NCBI GenBank assembly: GCA_030407005.1
Contig: JAUDYN010000001.1
Coordinates: 4,092,001-4,156,000 of the forward strand
Length of the DNA stretch: 64,000 nt
Source of the DNA: Desarmillaria ectypa
Taxonomy: Eukaryota > Basidiomycota > Agaricomycetes > Agaricales > Physalacriaceae
Direction of reading: 5' to 3'
A program made the position numbers and the translations under genes. Shown piece by piece: positions 1 to 10,194 of the stretch (position 1 is the first letter of the stretch; each line of letters begins with the position of its first letter). The notes beneath the pieces are model-generated. The model was not told the origin of the DNA and ran no database searches. It worked only from the letters and a program-made list of their open reading frames with translations.

Positions 1-2430
1 ATGATATTGATAGCGCAACAAACACTCAAATAACCAGCGCTGTCGAGGATTTGGACACTCTCCACACATGTGCTTTTCTTGTATCCTTTTGCCATGTCAG
101 ATCAATCATAGTCGCATCGTAGTCCGATTGCTCATCGAGGAATGACTGCTACTCTGCGTTATACACTGCAGATCATCGGAATTACTTGAGCAAATTTGAC
201 AATAAAATAGGATCGTATGTCTCTGGGGTTCTCTCGTTATGACTCCGGGTGTCTCGAGGGTTGTAGGTGGATAGGCATATTTTATTCTATCAACCGTCGC
301 TTCTCACTTCTGGCACTTATCTTAACGTTGTGATTTAGTCGACTGCTAACCTGATCAGATGAAAAGTAACTGGATGTAATACGACACGTCCCGAGTCGAG
401 GAATGGGGAAGAATGAATCCGTAAAGTATGATATGGAAAGAAATAAGGAGGTGTCCAGGCTGGTATTGGGTGTCAAGGAAGCTTAGCAAGGCATAAGTAA
501 CTGCGAAGCAAGAAGGCAATGGTCATACGGATCAGGGGTGGATGCACTACTTGAATGGGCATCCGGGCGCATGTGTGCCCCGCCAGCCACAATGGCAGCA
601 CTGAGGCTCGCTGTGACGAGTGTTACGGGCGACAGGTTTACAGGCTTCCGATATCGCGGAAGGCTTGGTTGCAGAGGATGAAGACAGAGTGAAGCACAGC
701 ATTTATGGTAAGAGCTGACTTTAGCTGACAAGAAACGCCCATGCAGTCTCTTCCTTTATACTCGCCCTGGTTTATGTAAATAATTATTACAGGAAAAGAA
801 AACCTGCTCATTTTCCATCAGCAACTGCGACCTAGATTTGTCCAACCAACGGCCTTCATTCTGGACCATTGCTGCGTATATATTTCTCTCTCTTCACTAG
901 TAAGCATTCCGGGATGAGGACAGGAGCGACGGCAGAATTTAGAATCAAAGTTCAAGCATGACACGCCGGCTAACATTCAGTTATATATCAACTAGCGACG
1001 GTCTCACCCGTTCAACCAATAACTTCCGGAAGGAGACATGGGGTCGAGACCATGAAATACAGTAAAGGTTAATATCATATACCTTCTTATTCATCCTAGG
1101 GACCAGAGTGACGGCACGCGAAAATCATAAATGAGCGCAACCAATCCAGCCGATCATTCGTGTCACCAGTAGACTCGAACTGTGTATAGCGTTTATCAGG
1201 ACCACGTCATTCGGTTGGCCTGGAAGAGGTACGTATCATCATCTCATGGTCTAGGGTCACACTTGTATCCTCCATTCGTCTGTACAGTTCATTCGATGAT
1301 TAACGAGTGAAGTTAGTTTGCAGAGAAGTCCATGGATGGAAACTGCGGAACCAAACGGAACGGATGAGAACCTCCCTTTAGCTAGGAGATGTCGAAGCAG
1401 CACATGCCAAGCCAGATCTGAAGGGTTTGTCAACGTATGCCTCACAAGGAAGTGAGGGGCACCCACGTACTAGCATGATATCATTCGATTATCGCGATTC
1501 ATTTGTTTGGTCAATATGGAATCCAATATCATACATGTGAACTGGGGAGGGCGCCACGCCATCGATAGTCGGAAGACCGCGAAGACTGCACATCTGTGTC
1601 GATTTTTTCTCAAGGCTGAACAAAACAGACTTACCCGAAGATGGTCATTCAGACCTCCCTGTCTGACAGCCACTCAATAAACCGCTCCTATAAAATCTCT
1701 CAGGTTGATCCAGGAATCCGCATCTCCACTGAAGCAGCGTTCCAAGAAAAAAGGTGTTCTATCTCTTTTATAGATGGAGATTGGGAGACTCGTGCTTCTT
1801 CCGTGGAAATACCCGTGTAGATAACTGCCGTAGAAGTCGAACATCAAGGGCGTCTTGTACGAACGACCATGATCGCAGACACTACGTTGCATATCATCCA
1901 TGGCTACATATGCAACGGCCCGACGTAGGGGAATCAGGAATACCACGAAGTCTGAGAAGCTGCCCTAAAGATTTGTGGAGAAGAACCGGGAGTAGTTCCG
2001 ATCACAGGGATCTGCCACTTGACCGGACCTATACAACTGAGGTCTGTGTCCGCGGCCCCAAGGGAGCAGTCAGAGATAGTGGATATACATTGTTGCAACC
2101 GCTGATTCATTAATGCTGCGACGAGAACTGCTCGGCGCCAGACTCGAAGACCATAGATTGTTAATCCATTTGTCAGTGGGGGCTGGGGTGGGTTGGGTGG
2201 TCGGATAGATAGAAGGACATCGTTTAGAGACCTGTTGATCCCTCAATTTTCAGGAAAGTCGACCAACTCGATGAGCGAAGACGCAAAAACTGGCGTGGGA
2301 TGTTAGAACGACGAAGGTAGTGAGAATTGCGGAGAATTGATCAGCCTAACGTAACATGGTTAGCATATCCAGTGATAAACAGATGTTGGCCATACAAAAC
2401 GAGGAGAACGTCTATGGCCTTGATATATGA
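1..2430. other. Region without a recognisable gene
   Basis: I see no family motif, long ORF or convincing splice chain on either strand. Short ORFs of 60-120 codons occur, as expected by chance at this base composition. A minus-strand ORF at 483-731 has a hydrophobic middle but no recognisable domain. An unannotated small spliced gene cannot be excluded. Confidence 0.5.
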
Positions 2431-2514
2431 TATATGATAGGTCAGGCATTTCATCATCGAGCAGGGAAGCCTCGTGCAAGCATGTTTTCTAAATATTCCA
2501 TTTGCCGATATTTC

Positions 2515-2843
2515 CTACGCTTCCTTTGCGTATTGCTTCGCGTAGTCCTGGGCCTGAATTGTGTATCAGGACCCTTCCACTAGTAGGAAATTCATAGCGA
2601 CGTACCAGTAATTTGCCTTTAACGCTGTCGATTTCGCAGCCCAAAACACATTCCACTGAATGTACAGCCCATTGTTTCGTCCGTGGCTTTGGTCGAAGAT
2701 AGAAGTCTTGCTTTGGAAGATTCGGATGAGGTCCTGTCAGCCTGTTCTGGCATCTCCTGGGTGACCAGGTTCGGCAAACTAGAAGAGCGAACGTAGCAGA
2801 AGAATGGCGGCAATTCGAGAGTTACAAAAGGCTGCAGCATCAT
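2515..2843 (-). CDS. Possible small spliced gene, unrecognised
   Basis: A minus-strand exon at 2606-2733 is open, begins after a CTGACAG acceptor and ends at a GTACGT donor. It reads as a hydrophilic stretch containing QWNVFWAAKSTALKAN. A downstream acceptor (TTCAG, about 2554) leads into a further basic, open stretch. The start could be the ATG at 2843, but the frame across the last intron is unresolved. The ATG lies about 200 bp from RPB10, which is transcribed in the opposite direction, so a shared promoter is possible. No family is recognised, and chance splice sites are a real alternative. Confidence 0.22.
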
Positions 2844-3037
2844 TGGGTAATATGCTTCGGTACAGTTCTATGTCGTATAAATGGGCTAGTCAGAACGGTG
2901 CTGAATGCTGGATGAGACGTCTGAAGTAGAACAATAGATGATGGTGGTCAGAAGGAGAACAAGTCATGCTTCGCGGCTTTCCTCCGTACCACCATCATCG
3001 CGCTCCTGTAGCCTGACCACGTTTATTGTCCAATCCA

Positions 3038-3435
3038 ATGGCAAATCTGCTTGTTTTTACTTCGGCAATTAAGCTTATTCCTAGGCCATAGATCATACCT
3101 GTTCGTTGTTTCTCCTGCGGCAAAGTCATCGGCGACAAATGGAATGACTATTTGAAGCTCTTGTCCAACGACAAAAGTGAAGGGTCCGGTTTTTTTCCTT
3201 CGCTTTCAAACACGCTTACTGATTCTGGATGGATTACCTATAGCGAGGCCCTCGACGAACTCCAACTAAAACGATACTGCTGTCGCCGGATGGTGTTGAC
3301 GCATGTGGACTTGATAGAAAAGTTGTTACATTATAATCGTGCGTTGCCTAACATTTCCTTCTTACCTGGTGATTAATGGTTTGTGGTCCAGCCATGGAAA
3401 GGACGAGGGACAAGGCACATTTTATCCCACAATGA
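3038..3435 (+). CDS. RPB10: RNA polymerases I, II and III subunit RPABC5 (Rpb10)
   Basis: Rpb10 is a small zinc-binding subunit shared by the three nuclear RNA polymerases and is needed for their assembly. Exons at 3092-3183, 3244-3338 and 3392-3435 splice into one frame: after the initiator Met comes [17 protein letters not shown], then [18 protein letters not shown], then [18 protein letters not shown], ending at TGA 3433-3435. The zinc ligands (CxxC near the N-terminus and the CC pair in RYCCRRM) are present. The length is 77 aa, against about 70 in the family. The initiator ATG must lie in its own tiny exon. The best candidate is ATG 3038-3040 followed by a 51-nt GC-AG intron (GCAAAT...CATAG). 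A second candidate is ATG 2941 with a GTGGTC donor. The second intron has an unusual GTCCGG donor. The gene looks intact and is the only clear housekeeping gene in the window. Confidence 0.9.
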
Positions 3436-5500
3436 AGAGCTCCGGTGTACATTAGTCTCTTGGCAATGCTATTATCTGTACCGAAACACGCAACGACAAA
3501 GGAGAAAGATAGCTCCAGCTCACAGAAAACTGAATACGGAGAATTCCCATCAAGATACGGCAGCGTGGAGAAAATGTTGAGAAGGTAGAAGGTCGCGATT
3601 TTCTACGGTGAATTTACCTGGCGTCTAGCATTGCGAACCCATATACTTTGCCAGAGCCACGATCCACCGGATTTACTCATCTTTACGACGCGATGACTGT
3701 GCGTACGACTTCTTGGCTGCAGGACCCATGTCAATAGTTGTCGTAATAAGCTTCAGCCACCCTCGTCCTTTGGGTGTAAATTGCCGGCCGTCCCCAACAA
3801 CAATTGGTCCAAAAGAAGACGCGCCGGATGTTTATACATTCGCCTTCGTCTACCCATTTCGTTATACCTCCAGAAAGTCCTAAACTAACCCTTATGAACT
3901 CGTTTCGACACACGATGTCTGTCACGACGTGTAGCCCTCCGTTTTATGGCTTATAGCAACACATTTCGCTGTCCACTCACCACGCTAATCGCACTGGACA
4001 GAAAACCGCGTAAGAACAGCTTTACGTTGGGTTTTCACGATTTTCTGACCTGCTTCCGCAGGTCCCTTCTCGATCATGATAAACGATCCTTGGCGTGGAG
4101 ATGGAAATGCGACTAATTTTCAAGAACAGACGCAAAAGATTTTGACTATACAAGCGAGTCTGATGAATGTGAACGCGACTTTTTTCAGTCCAGCTGAGGT
4201 ACGTGCCACAGACTCGTTTCATAGACTGTTTCTCATCCATGTACATCTAGCCAAGCAGCCTCACCGGACAATCCTTTTACCCATTTGTACGCCGCTGCAG
4301 TAGCAATAGACGGTCAAGAACACGGCGTGCAGTACTACACGGATATCACCAGCGGTATTCCCTTCCCCTAGTCCATGCCCTTGTCTTCCGCTCACCTATG
4401 CGGAATAAGAGTGGCCTTCTAACGATGAATATTGGAGCACAAACTGCGTCGCGAAATGCTTATCCTCATCTCCCATGCGGAAAGAACAACGTCAGCTTGA
4501 ATTTGGCCTTCTACTCTCCTGCCCCTTCCGTGTGTCCTAAATCTTCTCTTTTCTCTATCGCGTGCCTCATCGATCTTTATCCAGAGATCATCCGGCATAC
4601 ACCAAGCTGAGTCTTCCCTAATTACTCGCCCAGGCCGGTGACAGGCCAGTGGGACGACTGAATACGATGATTATTGTGCAATAGGGCATTCGTAACCATA
4701 CGATGCCCATGATGCTTTATACCTCAGCAGATAGATCCTCCTTTCGTCTTGCCAAGCAAGGACAGCAATGTGATCTATCCACTAGCTGTCGATTTCCGTA
4801 TCAGTGCTAACGGTGATCAGTGGCTCAGTCCCGTTTGTGTTCTTCCCCGCTAATCCCACTCAGACCGAACCATGTTTGCTGTAGCATCAACGCAAAACAC
4901 CACGGCGCTTGTCGGGAGATGGTATATAGCATATCATTGAACTCGGGCCCAGAGGCCTCTCCCGCAAGACGGGAGCACAGTGGACGGAGAAGGGTAGGTA
5001 TTGTGAACTAACTTGACTTGGCCTAGTATAGGGAGCAGTTTTTTCGCCATTAGTTTTGAAATTGGGTGAGCTGTAAAGGTGTATTACGGTCATTATCGCC
5101 GGTGTTGTCTTATGCCCGCACCTCGCACCTTTTACGGTTCCCCACTGTTTGAAACCACGTCTTCTGACCGCGGGTAGAAAGTCCTCTCCTTCGGGATCGG
5201 AGCCTCGTGACGTGCGCGCTAAGGGATGAGGAACGCCGTTGCAGCAGGCCCTACCTGAAGGGACGCCTGCACCTAGGCCTAATCCTCGCTTAGGAAATGA
5301 CAGGGCGTGCTTACATCTCAGTGTACTTGTGCGTATGTGCGGCTTATCTGAGGTCCTTGGTGAGCCATAGAACAGTCATACTGGAAGAGTTAAACGGAGA
5401 AAAGGCACGAATAACGGCCATTCTTCTGCAATATAGTCGCCCTCAGACTCGAGAGGGTGGATGCCTGCCTGGAATATGAAGAGACGACGGGATGTGGTAA
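3436..5500. other. Intergenic stretch with fragments of repeated units
   Basis: No complete gene is visible. About 3740-3930 resembles 42870-43010. About 3960-4420 resembles 8090-8400: both contain an aaaccgcgtaag...gctttacgttgggttttca stretch, then a short open exon ending in FFSPAE or FLSPAE before a GT donor. A second open stretch near 4290-4370 reads YAAAVAIDGQEHGVQYYTD and may be the next exon of the same unrecognised gene family. These look like decayed copies of a local gene duplication. Confidence 0.35.
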
Positions 5501-5569
5501 GGACGGGCCCAGTAAGGGGATACGAGTAAATGCGAACCACTGACGACCGGGATGCCTAAGCGAACCGAT

Positions 5570-5902
5570 CGGACAGTTTTTTTTCCACCTACTCTCCAGT
5601 CTTCATTTCTGCGTTGCGGGTCGTGGCTGGAAACCTGGACCTCCTTGCGGTAAGCGCATGGCATTTTTGGTGGGTACACACAGCCCAGTCAATCAATACC
5701 GATGGAGACGTCATCCCAGGGGACTTCGGTCCATTCTAACTTGAACTCCTCATTCAATGCTGTAATTTTAGTATTTGCGCAGTCGGTTGATATCTCATCT
5801 CCGTCGGAGGTTTTCAGCGGTCAAATCTTTCCTTTAGCACGAGAGGGTTCTTTCCTGGCATCGCTGTGGTATAAGAGGGTGAGCTAGTCGCAACTTTAGC
5901 TC
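5570..5902 (+). repeat. Duplicated upstream region of the peroxygenase genes, copy 1
   Basis: This stretch matches 8720-9025. Shared landmarks are cgtggctggaaa, cacagcccag(t/c)caatca, gtcggttgatatctcatctcc and the run into tttagctcatgctt at the start codon. Each copy lies directly upstream of a UPO first exon, so the duplication included promoter and gene. No clear TATA box was found; gtataagag at about 5871 in copy 1 and gaataaaaa at about 8993 in copy 2 are the nearest A/T-rich boxes. Confidence 0.6.
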
Positions 5903-6896
5903 ATGCTTGAAATGCATCTCAGCCTCACTTTTGTAGCTGCCTTTTTCTCTACTGCACATGCCATTGTTGACTGGAAACTGTATGAATGGCAAGCACCCGG
6001 AGCTTCTGATTGCGTGGCCCGTGTCCGGGTCTGAACACGTTCGTCTTCGAGCTCTGTTCTTCTATCGTCTAATGACAGTTCTTCCTCAGTCTTGCGAATC
6101 ACGGTTTCCTTCCACGAGATGGAAAGAATATCACTATCAACATGGTACTCAAACCTGGGCTAGGTCGGGAGGCGCTAATCGCTTGGTATAGTTTTCTTAC
6201 GCCCACAGCAGATGGCTTCAATATTGACCCATCTATCCTCATCCTTGCCACCAAGGTCGGCCTTCTCACTACGGATGCGCCCGATAGCTTCACGCTTGGT
6301 GACCTCAAACTGTAGACATTTACATACAACACCAGTTGTCCTCTCTTCTGATGTATATCCTTCTCAGGCACGGCACCATCGAACACGATGCGTCGCTCTC
6401 CCGCTCGGACAACCTCCTCGGTGACAACCTCCATTTCAACGAGACGATCTATACCGCGCTCATCGAGTCAAATCCCGGTGTCGACTACTTCAACGTGACC
6501 TCCGCGGGGCAAGTCCAGAAGAAACGGCTCGCCGATGACATACTGGCCAACCCTGGTATCACCATCACCATCAAGGAGTTTATCATACGCACTCGGGAGT
6601 CTGCGATTTATCTGAGTGTCATGGGTGACCCGGTGATGGGTGTTGAACAATGCTATAGGTTTGTGGACATATTTTTCCGCGAGGAGCGGTTTCCCGTTAA
6701 AGAAGGGTGGACCAAGCCTACGACGTTGATCACCAGCCAGACGATCACTCCGATTTCGGATATCATCGAAGAGACTTCGGAGTGGGTTGATAACGGGGGA
6801 TGTCCTATCACTCGACCTAGTCCTTACTTCTTGCCCGTAAAGGTTGATTTAATAATCGATACGCGTACTTTTGTGAATGAAAGAGAGTCTTTTTGA
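5903..6896 (+). pseudogene. Heme-thiolate peroxidase (unspecific peroxygenase/chloroperoxidase type), one-base frameshift
   Basis: Members of this secreted family use H2O2 to oxygenate or halogenate organic substrates, with a Cys thiolate as the heme ligand. Exons at 5903-6038, 6090-6163, 6209-6311 and 6368-6896 join in frame at every intron. Residues 1-20 form a signal peptide ending STAHA. The heme-ligand motif is readable as GPCPGLNT, followed by LANHGFLPRDGKNIT and the family motif EHDASLSRSD. One nucleotide is missing in exon 1, in the codons before GPCPG (about 6010), compared with the copy at 9026. Exon lengths total 842 nt, and one added base gives exactly 281 codons, so the missing base is the only obvious defect. 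A sequencing error or a very recent pseudogene are both possible. About 280 aa fits the short UPO group. Broken relatives lie at 9026, 41339 and 51935. Confidence 0.8.
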
Positions 6897-8570
6897 ACCA
6901 ACTTTGTGAGGCGGTTTTTGGTAAACTGAGAGGTTCTGGATCGACGAAATTTGTTAGTATTGATGCGGGCCTACAGAAAAGTAGGTTCTATTACTATCCT
7001 AGACGTGTCGCAAACTCCAAATGACCGATACTTGGGGCACAGGATCAGCGTCAAGTAACAAGAGCATGATAGAGAACGCGTGTTCCGAGATCCACGACCA
7101 AGCCGCCTTGGAGGCGGAGGCGTGTTCGTGGCGGACGACGTTGGATATCTTGATCAGTAGACGTGGAGGAACTGATTTCTTGCTTGGTCGGCCCAGGGTG
7201 CTTGCCTTTTTGACTTTCTTTGTCTGAAGAGGCAATCATTCGGCAATGTGGCGATCTCCAGGTCTGAAGATATCAAATGCCACCTGCTGTACAATTTGCT
7301 TCATTCTTGTAGCATAACTGACGTGGTAGAGTGTTACAGGTTCCCAGTGACCAGGTAACGCGAAGCACCTGAAAGAAAGTGGGATTCAGGTGTGGCCTGT
7401 TATTCCCGCCGAAATCGTGACGACCAAAGGAAGAACCAGGGGTGCCAAGATAGTCTGTGCTTATCTCACGTAAGATCGGTCACTAGACTTCCGCAGCGTT
7501 CTACAAGGACATCAAGAGTCGCGTTGAACATGAAGCTACTGTATCTTTTCCTCGATTTTACTACTTGGTGGCAGGCCCGACGGTGCAGGAGAAGCAAAAC
7601 AAGGAGGACTGCTTTAGCTCGAGAAGGTAAATTTATGTCCAGCAATTGCAACTCAAAAGTCGAGGGGAGGATTCCCCGTGCCTGCTATATCAACCGGACA
7701 ACACGATACACAGGCACCGAGCGAGGTTTGGGCTCGATATCTGTAGAACAGAAAACAGGCATTCCTTTCGAGAAACAGTATTATACAAGGCAAATATCAA
7801 TCTGGACGCGTCATAAACTCCAAATGACCGATCCCTTGAGCACAGAATGAGCGTCAAGAACCAAAAAAAACGACAGAAAACGTACACCTTCCTCCTCCAG
7901 CAGCCGCCTCGCGACCTTCTCTCCTGCTCACCCTCCTTAAACTGTGGTATCAGAGAGGGATCCATGCCCTCGAAACCATCAAACACGGCCCTCCACCATA
8001 AACTCTGCGTCGCGTACTTCACCTTCAAACGAGAATCTGCTGCCATAAGGTTTGACATTTCTTCGATGACCCACCATATATATAACACGCTAATCACACT
8101 AGACAGGAAACCGCGTAAGATCGATCAGCTTTACGTTGGGTTTTCATGATTTTCTGGCCCGCTTCCGCAGGTCCCCTCTTGATTACGATAGATGACGATC
8201 GCTTGCATAGAGAAATGCGACTCATTTGCAAGAGCATATGCGGACTATACAAACGAGACCAATGATGTGAACGAGACTTTTCTCAGCCCGGCTGAGGTAT
8301 TCCACCGTTTACTACACTACCTCCTCCCATTCGCCCGGAATCTATCTGTTTCTCTTATTGTGTGTCTGATCTTATTCTTAGTACAGCGAAATAGCTCTAT
8401 CTTGGTCTCCTCCCCTCAGTGGCGGCGGGCGAACGGGACTCTATCAAGCCACGAAGATGATGATCATCGTCCAATAGGCTTGGATGAGCATGTCGCTTAT
8501 TATCCATTGTCCAGCTTGGTACCAATCCAGAGTGTGTATGCAGCGGGTGATTCAAGCAAAGAGGTTTGAA
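6897..8570. repeat. Low-copy repeat Y, left copies (unrecognised gene remnants)
   Basis: The stretch 7480-8140 matches 41810-42420 in the same orientation, including the shared text tatcaacc(g/a)g and gagaaacagtattataca and the unit aaactgtggtatcagagaggg. A shorter internal copy lies at about 6995-7090. Both Y copies follow a UPO sequence (UPO1 here, UPO3 at 41339), so UPO and Y were duplicated together. A minus-strand frame at 7900-8080 contains GMDPSLIPQFKEGE, which recurs with changes at 42640 and 12850. The family is not recognised. Frames are interrupted, so I treat these as remnants. Confidence 0.5.
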
Positions 8571-8719
8571 CGAAAGTCACTGTTCTGTGGCCCTCGGACT
8601 CTACAGCAGACAGACACCTGCCTGGATAGAAACCAGGAGACGAGTCAAGGACGCACATAAGAAGAAAGCAGATCCGAGCTGCCGATAATGGTGACAAGTC
8701 AATAATCAAAAATCATCGG

Positions 8720-9025
8720 CTAGGGTTTCTTTTTGTCTTCGGCTCGCTTTTGCGTTGTTCGTGGCTGGAAAGTTGAAGTCTCCATGCGTCTTTTCTTTAT
8801 GTGAAATGTATGGTATTTTATGTGGACACGCACAGCCCAGCCAATCATTACTGACGGAGATGTCATTTCGTGAGACCATTCTCTCCACTCTGGCTTGTAC
8901 TCTTCTGTAATTTTAGGATTTGTGCCGTCGGTTGATATCTCATCTCCATCACCCACAAAATCTCATTCAGCACGAGAATTTTCTACGTTGTGAATAAAAA
9001 GGTGAGCTGGTTGCACCTTTAGCTC
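8720..9025 (+). repeat. Duplicated upstream region of the peroxygenase genes, copy 2
   Basis: This is a direct copy of 5570-5902, running up to the ATG of the truncated UPO2 exon. It is more diverged in its first 100 bases and close in the last 120. Confidence 0.55.
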
Positions 9026-9156
9026 ATGCTTGCAATGCTTCTCAGCCTCACTTTTGTAGCTGGCTTTTTCTCTACTGCACATGCCACCGTTGACTGGAAA
9101 CTGCATGAATGGCAAGCACCCGGAGCTTCTGATTTGCGTAGCCCGTATCCGGGCCA
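9026..9156 (+). pseudogene. Peroxygenase first exon only (UPO2), heme-ligand Cys changed to Tyr
   Basis: The frame starts at ATG 9026 and gives a signal peptide (LSLTFVAGFFSTAHA), then WKLHEWQAPGASDLRSPYPG. It is in frame where UPO1 has lost a base. However, the position of the proximal heme-ligand cysteine (PCP) reads PYP, because TGT has become TAT. At about 9157 the sequence switches abruptly to the middle of a protein kinase gene. The rest of UPO2 is absent, so no peroxygenase activity is possible. The ORF runs through the junction to 9220. Confidence 0.75.
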
Positions 9157-10194
9157 GTTGAAGGATGCCTTTCATCATGAACACGATGCGTCGTTGAGCG
9201 AGTGTTTGGTCTCCTTATGATTGATGACTGGGATGAGTGGTGGGATAGATTTGGTTATGGAATTGGTTCGCGGAGGGGACCTGTGCACACATATACAAGC
9301 TGGCCTGACCGACGATGAGGGTGCAGCAAAGTTTATAATCTGGCAGATCTGTGATGCCCTTGCCGTACGTTACTTTTCGAATCTATCTTTCCATCTTAAT
9401 TAATACCAGTCGGCTAGTACATACATAGCTACGGCATCACGCACCGTGATATCAAGCCCGAGGTGCACATTAGTCGATACTGGTGTCTCTCAACTGACAA
9501 TAAACCGCATAGAACGTCCTTCTCTCTGACAACCTACCCCCTATCGTCAAACTTACCGACTTTGGGCTAGCGAAGATCGTCGATGAACATACTATGCTCC
9601 GGGTAAGATCGTTGCCCTTCTTTCCTTTCCTTTCCCTCGCTGACGACCTGTATTAGACCGGTTGTGGTACGCCAGAATACATGCCCCCAGAACAGTTCCA
9701 AAGCGATGGTTACGACCACCTCGTAGATAGCTGGGGTGCCGGGATTATCTTGTTCACCATGTCAGTTTCTTGTTTCTCTCCTTCACTACTCATTCTTCCT
9801 CATCGCGTCATACAGGTTCACAAAGTTTATGCCGATAGAACGACCTAAGAGTGGTGAACAGAGACCAAAGGATGACTGGGATCCGTTGATCCCTTGGCAT
9901 CTCTTGGATGAGGCGGAAGTTACTGAAGAAGGTACCTTTTCCTTCATCAGTCGAGTGCGTTATTCGCTCATTCGGGTTCGTAACTCTGCAGGGAAAGAAT
10001 TTGCCTGGGCCTTCCTCCGATCGAAACCCAAGGAACGTATGACGATGAGAAACGCCGTCAAATATGAATGGATTTCTCCTTGGGTCGATGAGATGAGAAA
10101 GGCGAGAGACAAGTTAGTCGATGTCAATGCCGTGCGTAGGTATTTGAATTATCGGGAGGATTATCGACAAGAGGAAGAAGAGCCAGAGACGTGA
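9157..10194 (+). pseudogene. 5'-truncated copy of the FHA-domain protein kinase
   Basis: This copies the 3' two-thirds of the complete kinase at 55307-57099 (-), in inverted position. It begins inside kinase exon 4 (LKDAFHHEHDASLSE) and keeps all later exons and introns: LVMELVRGGDLCTHIQ, HRDIKPE, LTDFGLAKIVDEH, TGCGTPEYMPPEQF and the C-lobe FAWAFLRSKPKERMTMRNA, with stop TGA at 10192-10194. It lacks the FHA domain, the glycine-rich loop and the VAIK lysine, so it cannot encode an active kinase. The remaining frame is largely undamaged, which suggests a recent event. The upstream DNA is UPO2 exon 1, giving a fusion ORF at the junction. Confidence 0.85.

Noticed and set aside
1754..2113. 119-codon plus-strand ORF
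   Set aside because: No motif, no splice support, Arg/Ser/Cys-rich composition typical of chance frames.
6099..6434. 111-codon minus-strand ORF
   Set aside because: Antisense to UPO1 exons whose sense frame shows the family motifs.
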